From positions 1,235 through 17,154 of the forward strand of contig VAYJ01000025.1 in NCBI GenBank assembly GCA_005888465.1: DNA of 15,920 bases, in the 5' to 3' direction. A program made the position numbers and the translations under genes. This document shows positions 7,690-12,609 of this stretch, one piece after another; the first letter of the stretch is position 1, and every line of letters starts with the position of its first letter. The notes under the pieces were generated by a model. That model had not been told where the DNA came from. It searched no databases and saw only the letters and a list, made by a program, of their open reading frames with translations. This stretch comes from Actinomycetota bacterium. Lineage in GTDB: Bacteria; Actinomycetota; UBA4738.

Positions 7690-8643
7690 GTGTCACCAAC
7701 GGTCCTGATTGCGGCCGGCATCGTCATCGCGGTCGCGGGATCCCGGATCTACGGCAGCCTCTCCCGGCGCAGACGGTCGGGAAGTGGCGACCCGCGGTTC
7801 GAGCCGACGACAGGCGCGGGCATCGCCGCGGCGGGCAGCCTCCAGGCCTACGCGTCGGAACAGGGCTGGACCGGACCCGCGAGCGATCTCGGCGACGAGC
7901 AGCTCGCCGCGGACTACGCGCGACACATGCTCCGCAACATCCTGGCGTCTGGTGAAGAGGTCGGGCAGGCCACCTTCCACGACGTGTATCGCGGCGAACC
8001 CTCCGGTCGTGCGTTCATGCTCGGCAACGCGTCGGCCGGCACCCGTTCCGGATCGGTGTGCGTGCTCCACCTGGGAGAGGTGCTCCCGCCACTGTTCGTG
8101 AACCTCCGGGCCCATCAGCCATACATCCGATTCGCGATGAAGGAGATCACGCTCGAGAGCGACGCCTTCAACCGCCGCTTCCAGGTCCTCGCGCTCGACC
8201 GCAAGTACGCGACCGATGTGGTCTCGGAACGGACCATGGCGCTGCTGATGGCGCGCGACGACTGGGTGTTCGCGCTCGAGTTCGACCGGCTCGTGTGCGT
8301 GTGCGGCACGCCGCTCACGACGGCAGATGACTATCGCACGCGGCTCGATGCCGTCTCGCAGTTCGCGGCGCTGATCCCGCCCTTCGTCGGCCAGGATCGC
8401 GCCGCACACATGCCGGCGCTTCCCGACGGCACGACGCTGGATCTCCTCGACCCCGCGTCGCGCGAGAAGTTCAAGTCGGCGCTGCTCGCGATGACGCCGG
8501 AGCAGCGAACCGAATTCCTGACCCAGGTCCGAACGGAGGGCATGCGATTCATCGCGGGCATGCTCGGGAAGGAGCTTCCACCGGATGTGGTCGAGAAGCT
8601 CGCCGCCCACTTCGGCTCGTTGAGCCCGCCGCCCTCGTCCTGA
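7690..8643 (+). CDS. Membrane-anchored protein of unknown function, DUF3137-like core
   Basis: A 317-aa protein. Residues 1-22 form one transmembrane helix followed by SRRRRSG, so the rest is probably cytoplasmic (positive-inside rule). The middle has the pattern TLESDAFNRRFQVLALDRKYATDVV, then ERTMALL and VFALEFDRLVCVCG. This resembles the DUF3137-type block (Glu, Phe-N-x-x-Phe-x-V, Asp, Ala, then a methionine-rich helix); I give this as likeness, not as a firm family call. The C-terminal 80 residues (MTPEQRTEFLTQVRTEGMRF) are helical and charged and end in a Pro/Ser tail. The GTG at 7690 follows the preceding TGA directly, without a Shine-Dalgarno, so it is probably translated by coupling to the ALDH-like gene. 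No function can be assigned. Confidence 0.75.
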   Translation: MSPTVLIAAGIVIAVAGSRIYGSLSRRRRSGSGDPRFEPTTGAGIAAAGSLQAYASEQGWTGPASDLGDEQLAADYARHMLRNILASGEEVGQATFHDVYRGEPSGRAFMLGNASAGTRSGSVCVLHLGEVLPPLFVNLRAHQPYIRFAMKEITLESDAFNRRFQVLALDRKYATDVVSERTMALLMARDDWVFALEFDRLVCVCGTPLTTADDYRTRLDAVSQFAALIPPFVGQDRAAHMPALPDGTTLDLLDPASREKFKSALLAMTPEQRTEFLTQVRTEGMRFIAGMLGKELPPDVVEKLAAHFGSLSPPPSS

Positions 8644-8658
8644 GCAGGCGCATTCCGG

Positions 8659-8677
8659 TACGATGCGGCTCCGGAGG
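8659..8677 (+). promoter_or_regulatory. -10-like box and Shine-Dalgarno of the cyclic-nucleotide-binding gene
   Basis: TACGAT (8659-8664) fits the TAnnnT -10 form. GGAGG (8673-8677) lies eight bases before the ATG at 8686. They fall in the 42-base gap after the previous stop, so this gene may have its own promoter. No clear -35 hexamer is seen. Confidence 0.4.
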
Positions 8678-8685
8678 ACGGGATC

Positions 8686-9123
8686 ATGGAGGACGAGAAG
8701 GTTGGGCTGACGGCCCTGGAGGCGATGCCGCTGTTCGCGGACGTCACCCGGCACGACCTGGAGAACATCCTGAAGCTCGGCGACCTTCGTTCCTTCGAGC
8801 CCGGGGAGACGATCGTCGAGCGCGGGAGCCCGAGCGACGCGCTCTACGTCATCCTGCGAGGCACAGCTCAGGTGGATGTCGGCGGTCGCTACCACGACAT
8901 GAAGCCCGGCGAGTTCTTCGGCGAGATGGGCGTCATCACCGGAAGGAAGCGCATGGCGACCGTGAAGGCCGCCGACCGTCTCGACGCCCTCCGCATCGGA
9001 GCGGCTGAGCTCGAGAACTTCCTGCTGCACCAGCCCAGGGTCGCCCTCGCAATGATGAAGAGCCTTGTCGAGCGGCTCCGCGAGGTCCAGGAGCGGATCG
9101 ACGCCTGGGCCGGGGTCTGGTAG
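8686..9123 (+). CDS. Stand-alone cyclic nucleotide-binding (Crp-fold) domain protein
   Basis: A 145-aa protein made almost entirely of one cyclic-nucleotide-binding beta-roll: LEAMPLFADVTRHDLENILKLG at the N-terminus, FEPGETIVERGSPSDALYVILRG, then the phosphate-binding cassette PGEFFGEMGVITGRKRMATV at about residues 68-88. The arginine and FGE in the cassette are kept, so cAMP or a related ligand could bind. There is no helix-turn-helix, kinase or channel attached; the last 35 residues form one amphipathic helix. It therefore probably acts as a regulatory subunit or ligand sensor for another protein, partner unknown. The ATG at 8686 has a clear GGAGG. Confidence 0.9.
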   Translation: MEDEKVGLTALEAMPLFADVTRHDLENILKLGDLRSFEPGETIVERGSPSDALYVILRGTAQVDVGGRYHDMKPGEFFGEMGVITGRKRMATVKAADRLDALRIGAAELENFLLHQPRVALAMMKSLVERLREVQERIDAWAGVW

Positions 9124-9426
9124 CAACCTCTCCTGACTGGCAACCCCCCCGTCGGACGAGGCATCGGGCGCAGATCCGACCTGGGGGCGATCGAGCGAAT
9201 CATCATGGCCGCCGTCGTCGGCCTCTCTGGGCTCGTGCTCCAGGGAGATGCGGCCAAAGGAAAGGCGACCCTGGTAGGCGGCCCTGTCCTCGGCCTCGGG
9301 CAGGGGGTTCACCGTGTTGGCAGGTTCGATCTCGGGAGACCGCGAATCGACTCGATTGTCGTCGGTCGAGGGCTCCGGAGGGACGCTGTACCCCACAGTT
9401 CCGGGGGAGTATCCGGGTTAAGGCGT

Positions 9427-9456
9427 TTGACTCATCTCAGGTCGGATAGATACCCT
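9427..9456 (+). promoter_or_regulatory. Putative promoter of the repeat-protein gene
   Basis: TTGACT (9427-9432) and TACCCT (9451-9456), separated by 18 bases, resemble a sigma-A -35/-10 pair, the best one in the window. Transcription would begin near 9463 and give a leader of about 45 bases before the ATG at 9508. An inverted repeat overlaps the -10 box. The ribosome binding site is weak (GGGGCGGCGG just before the ATG). Confidence 0.4.
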
Positions 9457-9488
9457 TTGCTCCAAGCCGGAGCCACGGAGACCGACCT
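9439..9488 (+). repeat. Nested inverted repeats in the leader of the repeat-protein gene
   Basis: The outer arms AGGTCGG (9439-9445) and CCGACCT (9482-9488) are perfectly complementary. Inside them GCTCC (9459-9463) pairs with GGAGC (9469-9473) around the loop AAGCC. As RNA this would be a 7-bp stem, an asymmetric internal loop and a terminal hairpin; as DNA the outer arms could flank the -10 box as an operator. It cannot be both a complete RNA structure and lie downstream of the 9427-9456 promoter, because that promoter would start transcription inside it. I do not recognise a known riboswitch. Confidence 0.4.
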
Positions 9489-9507
9489 AGGAACGCTGGG
9501 GCGGCGG

Positions 9508-10134
9508 ATGCGAAGAGCACACGTGGCACCAAGAGTGGGACGGTGGGCCGTCCGACTGGTCCTCCTCGTTCTTGTTTCCCTCTTCTTGCTCATCTGGGCG
9601 GGGTCCGCCCGGGCGCGGGCCAGCCTCCTCCCCCTAGGTCAGCGAGTCCAGCCGAAAGCCCTGAGCCCCCTCGCGGTACCGACCCAGCTTCCGTACCCAC
9701 CCGCTGGGGCGCACCACGCCCCGAAGCTCGGTCAGGTCCTCGCACCGGTCACCCGGACGCTCGGCCCCACGGTGGGTCAGGTCCTCGCACCGGTCACCCG
9801 GACGCTCGGCCCCACGGTGGGTCAGGTCCTCGCACCGGTCACCCGGACGCTCGGCCCCACGGTGGGCCAGGTCCTCGCACCGGTCACCCGGACGCTCGGC
9901 CCCACGGTGGGCCAGGTCCTCGCACCGGTCACCCGGACGCTCGGCCCCACGGTGGGCCAGGTCCTCGCACCGGTCACCCGGACGCTCGGCCCCACGGTGG
10001 GCCAGGTCCTCGCACCGGTCACCCGGACGCTCGGCCCCACGGTGGGCTCGCGAACGCTGTTCTGCGGACTTTCCGTTCTGGGGGAGGGTCGGCCCCGGCT
10101 CAGCCCGGACCGCTCCTACCCTTCGGTTCGTTGA
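9508..10134 (+). CDS. Secreted tandem-repeat protein, N-terminal part (original frame)
   Basis: The ATG at 9508 starts a classic signal peptide: Arg-rich N-region, a hydrophobic core (LVLLVLVSLFLLIW) and the likely cleavage GSARA before RAS. A Pro-rich linker follows, then from 9730 to 10044 seven copies of the 15-residue unit GQVLAPVTRTLGPTV. In this frame it ends after the repeats with a cysteine- and arginine-containing tail (stop at 10134) that looks out of frame. The natural-looking end, with a membrane anchor, is in another frame (10047-10289). A single missing base near 10045-10047 (GTGGGCTCG) would restore VGLANAVLR and one continuous protein of about 260 aa. The role is unknown; export and regular repeats suggest a surface or wall-associated protein. 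Alternatives are a phase-variable or decayed gene, or a sequencing error at the end of the repeats. Confidence 0.7.
   Translation: MRRAHVAPRVGRWAVRLVLLVLVSLFLLIWAGSARARASLLPLGQRVQPKALSPLAVPTQLPYPPAGAHHAPKLGQVLAPVTRTLGPTVGQVLAPVTRTLGPTVGQVLAPVTRTLGPTVGQVLAPVTRTLGPTVGQVLAPVTRTLGPTVGQVLAPVTRTLGPTVGQVLAPVTRTLGPTVGSRTLFCGLSVLGEGRPRLSPDRSYPSVR
9730..10044 (+). repeat. Seven tandem 45-bp repeats
   Basis: Seven head-to-tail 45-bp units (9730, 9775, 9820, 9865, 9910, 9955, 10000) differ only at one wobble position: units 1-3 begin GGTCAG and units 4-7 GGCCAG. This near-identity means recent expansion or strong homogenisation. Since 45 is a multiple of three, copy-number changes lengthen or shorten the protein without shifting the frame. 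There are no spacers, so it is not a CRISPR array. Copy number may be compressed in an assembly. Confidence 0.97.
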
Positions 10135-10289
10135 CGGGATCTACCGGCACCGGCTTCAACGGTCCAACGATCTTCGTGATCTTCACGCTCTTGGGCCTGG
10201 TGGCCGCCGGTCTGAGTCGCTGGCTCCGACTCTTACCGGATCACTGGCCGCCATCGGCCTTCCTCTCCTTGCTCGGGGAGCCCGGCTAG
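10047..10289 (+). other. C-terminal part of the repeat protein in the shifted frame (membrane anchor)
   Basis: In the frame ending at the TAG of 10287-10289 the sequence reads LANAVLRTFRSGGGSAPAQP, then GFNGPTIFVIFTLLGLVAAG as a transmembrane helix, and a short basic tail ending FLSLLGEPG. A Gly/Ser/Pro linker, one helix and basic residues are what a C-terminal membrane anchor of an exported actinobacterial protein looks like. The terminator-like hairpin at 10301-10325 begins only 12 bases after this stop, which supports 10289, not 10134, as the real gene end. It is separated from the signal-peptide part by one frame step, and has no start codon or ribosome binding site of its own. Confidence 0.6.
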
Positions 10290-10300
10290 CCGCTTGACGG

Positions 10301-10336
10301 CGAGGCCAAGGCAGGCTTGGCCTCGGGCTTCTCTCT
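10301..10336 (+). terminator. Strong hairpin terminator or attenuator between the two secreted-protein genes
   Basis: A perfect 10-bp stem, CGAGGCCAAG (10301-10310) with CTTGGCCTCG (10316-10325), has the five-base loop GCAGG. It is followed by GGCTTCTCTCT, a pyrimidine-rich tract that could serve as a weak U-tract. It begins 12 bases after the stop at 10289 and ends 16 bases before the next Shine-Dalgarno, so it may end transcription of the first gene or attenuate read-through into the second. Confidence 0.65.
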
Positions 10337-10340
10337 TCGC

Positions 10341-10350
10341 AAGGAGGTGA
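10341..10350 (+). promoter_or_regulatory. Perfect Shine-Dalgarno of the Asn/Gln-rich secreted protein
   Basis: AAGGAGGTGA is fully complementary to the 16S rRNA 3' end and lies five bases before the ATG at 10356 (eight bases from AGGAGG). It is by far the strongest ribosome binding site in the window and suggests high expression. It fixes the start at 10356 rather than the upstream in-frame ATG at 10317. Confidence 0.85.
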
Positions 10351-10355
10351 ACTCG

Positions 10356-10844
10356 ATGAAGCGACGTTGGATGCGTCGGTCACTGCTTGTCTCCCTGCTC
10401 GCTGGGGCGATCCTGTTCGCCCTCGGAGCATCCGCCCATGCACAGGCGGCCGGGAAGGGAAGCATGATCGGCCAGACCCAGCAAGCCAGCAACGCGAACA
10501 GCACGAGCCAGTTCGCGGGCGCCTTGGCCTCGACCAATCAGGTCAATGTCAACGCCCCGATCGCCGTGCTGAGCCCGAACAGTAACAACGGTGACGTGAA
10601 CCAGAGCAACAACGCCACCACCACGGCTCGGGCGAGCAACGAGAACCGCACCAATCAGTCCATCGGGCAGAGCCAGCAAGCCCGAACCTTCGAGAAAGGA
10701 GCTCACCACAGGCAATGCGGGTGCCATCACCGACGGCATCTCCACCGTCACCGGCACTGCCACCAGCGGGAGCGCAGCCACCACAGGCAGCGCTGCCACG
10801 AGCGGGAGCGGCGCCACGAGCGGTGCCGACCGCGTTGCCGGTAG
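10356..10844 (+). CDS. Secreted Asn/Gln-rich protein (original frame)
   Basis: The start is MKRRWMRRSLLVSLLAGAIL, a signal peptide with probable cleavage after SAHA (AHAQAAGKG). The mature part is rich in Asn, Gln, Ser and Thr: QTQQASNANSTSQFAG, VNVNAPIAVLSPNSNN, GDVNQSNNATTTARASNENR and TNQSIGQSQQ. Such N/Q-rich segments around a short hydrophobic strand recall amyloid-forming surface proteins such as curlins and chaplins, but I see no diagnostic motif of either family. From about 10690 this frame turns into His/Arg/Cys-rich sequence (HHRRHLHRHRHCH), typical of a wrong frame, and stops at 10844. The natural continuation is one base ahead (entry 10711-10890). Removing one A from the AAA at 10695-10697 would join them as RTFEKELTTGNAG. 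Confidence 0.75.
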   Translation: MKRRWMRRSLLVSLLAGAILFALGASAHAQAAGKGSMIGQTQQASNANSTSQFAGALASTNQVNVNAPIAVLSPNSNNGDVNQSNNATTTARASNENRTNQSIGQSQQARTFEKGAHHRQCGCHHRRHLHRHRHCHQRERSHHRQRCHERERRHERCRPRCR

Positions 10845-10890
10845 AACGCGGGACCTCGGGCGTGATCGGCTCACGCTGATCACCACCTGA
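10711..10890 (+). other. C-terminal part of the Asn/Gln-rich protein in the shifted frame
   Basis: In the frame ending at the TGA of 10888-10890 the sequence reads GNAGAITDGISTVTGTATSG, then further short Gly/Ala/Ser/Thr repeats (SAATTGSAATSGSGATSG), and ends ADRVAGRTRDLGRDRLTLITT. This low-complexity GASTx composition fits the secreted N-terminal part far better than the His/Arg-rich reading of the original frame. The hairpin at 10914-10957 follows this stop by 23 bases. Joined, the protein would be about 177 aa. A third frame (ATG at 10715, Pro/Ala-rich) is also open but has no support. Confidence 0.5.
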
Positions 10891-10913
10891 GGCGTGAACA
10901 CCTGGAGGGTGCA

Positions 10914-10957
10914 GCCGGCCGGGTCGCACATATCGGCTCCGGCTTGACCCGGCCGGC
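10914..10957 (+). terminator. Long perfect inverted repeat, likely terminator
   Basis: The arms GCCGGCCGGGTC (10914-10925) and GACCCGGCCGGC (10946-10957) are perfect 12-bp complements around a 20-base loop. It lies 23 bases after the shifted-frame stop of the Asn/Gln-rich gene and upstream of the recO promoter region. There is no T-tract; the stem is very stable and could end transcription or be a protein-binding palindrome. Confidence 0.55.
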
Positions 10958-11029
10958 GCCCCCTGGGTGCGGCGCGAGGAGCTGACGCGCGCGGGGCGCT
11001 GTGGAGATTCGGTCGCGCGTGCTCACGGC

Positions 11030-11061
11030 CTGAGAGGGGGCTGAGAGGCGGGGGGTACCAT
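11030..11061 (+). promoter_or_regulatory. recO promoter region: -10-like box and direct repeats
   Basis: TACCAT (11056-11061) fits TAnnnT and lies 9 bases before the recO ATG, so a transcript from it would be nearly leaderless; no Shine-Dalgarno is visible. Upstream, CTGAGAGG occurs twice (11030-11037 and 11041-11048), 11 bases apart, about one helical turn, which could be a binding site. No good -35 box is present. Confidence 0.35.
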
Positions 11062-11070
11062 TCCTTCACC

Positions 11071-11799
11071 ATGCCCCTCTACAAGGAACAGGGCATCGTC
11101 CTGCGAGCGATCAAGCTGGGCGAGTCCGACAAGATCGTCTCCATCCTGACCCAGGGCTCGGGCAAGATTCGCGCCGTCGCCAAGGGCATCCGCCGGACGA
11201 ACAGCAAGTTCGGCGCGCGACTGGAGCCCCTCACGCATGTCTCTCTGCTGCTGTACCAGGGCCGAAACCTCGACACTGTCACGCAGGCGGAGATCATCAG
11301 CCCGTTCCGAAGCATCCGAGCCGACTTCGAGCTGATCGCGGCCGCAGAGACCATGCTCGAGGCCGCCGACAAGGTGGCCGAGGAACATGAACGCAACGTC
11401 CGGCTCTTCCTGCTCCTGCTCTCTGGCCTCCGCGCCCTGGACGAGCGGCCCCTCGACCCCGAGGCCGTCGCCGAGAGCTACCTCCTCAAGCTGCTCTCGC
11501 TCTCCGGTTTCCACCCGAGCTTCTCCGCGTGCGCGGTGTGCGGCACGCCCGGCCCGCACGAGTGGTTCTCGGCCGGCCAGGGGGGCATCGTGTGTCAAGC
11601 GGACGCCGAGCACGACGCCGGCCGCGTCGCCGAGCCGGCGGTGCGCTGGCTGGACGGCCTCGCGCGCGCCGACCTGATGGCCGCAGGCGACATGACACCC
11701 GAGCTGCAGACCCGGCGGGAGGCGCGGGCGATGCTCTTCGGCTTCGTCGAATACCACCTGGAACGGCGCATCCGAAGCTTCGCGCTCCTCGCCCGATGA
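11071..11799 (+). CDS. recO: DNA repair protein RecO
   Basis: A RecF-pathway mediator that loads RecA onto SSB-coated single-stranded DNA and anneals strands. The N-terminal OB-fold is clear: YKEQGIVLRAIKLGESDKIVSILTQGSGKIRAVAKGIRR, then LEPLTHVSLLLYQGRNLDTVTQAEI. A helical domain follows. The zinc-finger region at about 152-180 reads CAVCG ... GGIVCQAD, so three of the usual four cysteines remain and the last is replaced, as can happen in this family. Length (242 aa) is typical. The ATG at 11071 fits the family start. It overlaps uppS by four bases, the common recO-uppS arrangement. Confidence 0.95.
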   Translation: MPLYKEQGIVLRAIKLGESDKIVSILTQGSGKIRAVAKGIRRTNSKFGARLEPLTHVSLLLYQGRNLDTVTQAEIISPFRSIRADFELIAAAETMLEAADKVAEEHERNVRLFLLLLSGLRALDERPLDPEAVAESYLLKLLSLSGFHPSFSACAVCGTPGPHEWFSAGQGGIVCQADAEHDAGRVAEPAVRWLDGLARADLMAAGDMTPELQTRREARAMLFGFVEYHLERRIRSFALLAR

Positions 11800-12536
11800 G
11801 CTATCTCTCCGACCTCGACCTCGAGCGGCTGCCGCGCCACGTGGCGATCGTCATGGACGGCAACGGCCGGTGGGCGAAGCAGCGGGGCCTCGCGCGAACG
11901 GAGGGCCACGCCGCCGGCGAGGAGGCGCTCTTCGACGTCGTCGACGGCGCGCTCGACATCGGATTGGAGTGGCTCACCGTCTACGCGTTCTCGACGGAGA
12001 ACTGGAAGCGCCCGCCGTCCGAGGTCCGCTACCTCATGTACTTCAATCGCCGCCTGCTCCAGCGCCGGCGCGACGAGCTGCACGAGCGAGGGACGCGCAT
12101 CCGCTTCGCGGGCCGCGTGTCGGACTGGCGCGTGCCGCGCTCGGTCCTGAAGGAGATGGACGAGGCGGCCGAGCTCACGAAGCACAACCGCCGCATGACG
12201 CTCACGATCGCTTTCAACTACGGCGGGCAGACCGAGATCGTGGACGCGGTCAAGACGCTCCTCGAGGACCACGATCGCGGCAAGCTGAAGGGCGAGCGGA
12301 TCACGCCCGAGTCGATCGCGTCTCGGCTGTACTTCCCCGACATGCCGGAGGCCGACCTCCTCATCCGAACAGGCGGCGAGATGCGGATCTCGAACTTCAT
12401 GCTCTGGCGTGCGGCCTACTCCGAGCTCTGGTTCACGCCGGTCCACTGGCCCGACTTCGGCCGCGACAACCTCTACGAGGCGATCCGCGACTACCAGAAG
12501 CGGGACCGGCGCTTCGGGCGCATCGAAGATCAATAG
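11796..12536 (+). CDS. uppS: Isoprenyl transferase (undecaprenyl/decaprenyl diphosphate synthase)
   Basis: A cis-prenyltransferase (246 aa) that extends an allylic diphosphate with isopentenyl diphosphate to make the polyprenyl carrier for peptidoglycan and glycan synthesis. Signature motifs: HVAIVMDGNGRWAKQR with the catalytic Asp and the phosphate-binding loop, GHAAGEEAL, TVYAFSTENWKRP, FAGR, LTIAFNYGGQTEI, and the C-terminal LLIRTGGEMRISNFMLW ... AYSELWF with the IPP-binding arginines. The ATG at 11796 overlaps the recO stop (ATGA), so translation is coupled. Product chain length cannot be judged by eye. Confidence 0.97.
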   Translation: MSYLSDLDLERLPRHVAIVMDGNGRWAKQRGLARTEGHAAGEEALFDVVDGALDIGLEWLTVYAFSTENWKRPPSEVRYLMYFNRRLLQRRRDELHERGTRIRFAGRVSDWRVPRSVLKEMDEAAELTKHNRRMTLTIAFNYGGQTEIVDAVKTLLEDHDRGKLKGERITPESIASRLYFPDMPEADLLIRTGGEMRISNFMLWRAAYSELWFTPVHWPDFGRDNLYEAIRDYQKRDRRFGRIEDQ

Positions 12537-12555
12537 CTCCCGGCTGCTCCATCGC

Positions 12556-12602
12556 TATCATGGCGGCGCGCCAGCGGCCGCAGCCAGCGGCCGGGAGAGG
12601 AG
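12556..12602 (+). promoter_or_regulatory. -10-like box, short direct repeat and Shine-Dalgarno of glyS
   Basis: TATCAT (12556-12561) fits the -10 form. CCAGCGGCCG occurs twice (12571-12580 and 12584-12593). AGAGGAG (12596-12602) is a good Shine-Dalgarno seven bases before the GTG at 12610. T-box leaders often precede aminoacyl-tRNA synthetase genes, but the 73-base gap is too short for one. Confidence 0.45.
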
Positions 12603-12609
12603 ATTCGCC

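Larger units (their letters stand above)
9124..9507. other. Intergenic region without a convincing gene
   Basis: These 384 bases separate the cyclic-nucleotide-binding gene from the repeat protein. A plus-strand frame is open from 9205 into the repeat protein, but its first 100 residues look like random high-GC translation and the signal peptide begins only at 9508. A minus-strand frame starting near 9396 is also open, but it continues antisense through the two genes to its left and shows no domain. What the region does hold is a promoter-like pair at 9427-9456 and nested inverted repeats at 9439-9488. Confidence 0.5.

Noticed and set aside
7693..9396. 567-codon open frame on the minus strand
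   Set aside because: It runs antisense to two well-supported plus-strand genes (the DUF3137-like protein and the cyclic-nucleotide-binding protein), shows no domain and has the biased composition of a high-GC shadow frame.
9380..9500. c-di-AMP or c-di-GMP riboswitch upstream of the secreted protein
   Set aside because: CGGGGGAG and GGAGCCACGGAG fragments recall parts of these aptamers, but the other conserved blocks (for example GCAAACC of GEMM-I, or CAGCTAACCTCG of ydaO) are missing. Only unclassified inverted repeats remain.
9205..9507. Upstream extension of the repeat protein from the ATG at 9205
   Set aside because: It would bury the signal peptide behind 101 residues of uninformative sequence and would cross the promoter-like elements.
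9730..10044. CRISPR-like array
   Set aside because: The units are directly adjacent with no variable spacers, are in frame within an exported protein, and no cas genes are near.
10715..10879. Pro/Ala-rich ORF in the third frame (ATG 10715)
   Set aside because: The repetitive GC-rich DNA keeps all frames open; the Shine-Dalgarno-like AGGAG is too far away and there is no protein similarity.
10380..11072. 230-codon minus-strand frame over the Asn/Gln-rich gene
   Set aside because: Antisense translation of low-complexity DNA; the plus strand has a signal peptide and a perfect ribosome binding site.
12409..12609. Longer N-terminus for glyS
   Set aside because: It lies inside uppS in another frame; the GTG at 12610 has a proper Shine-Dalgarno and the family N-terminus.
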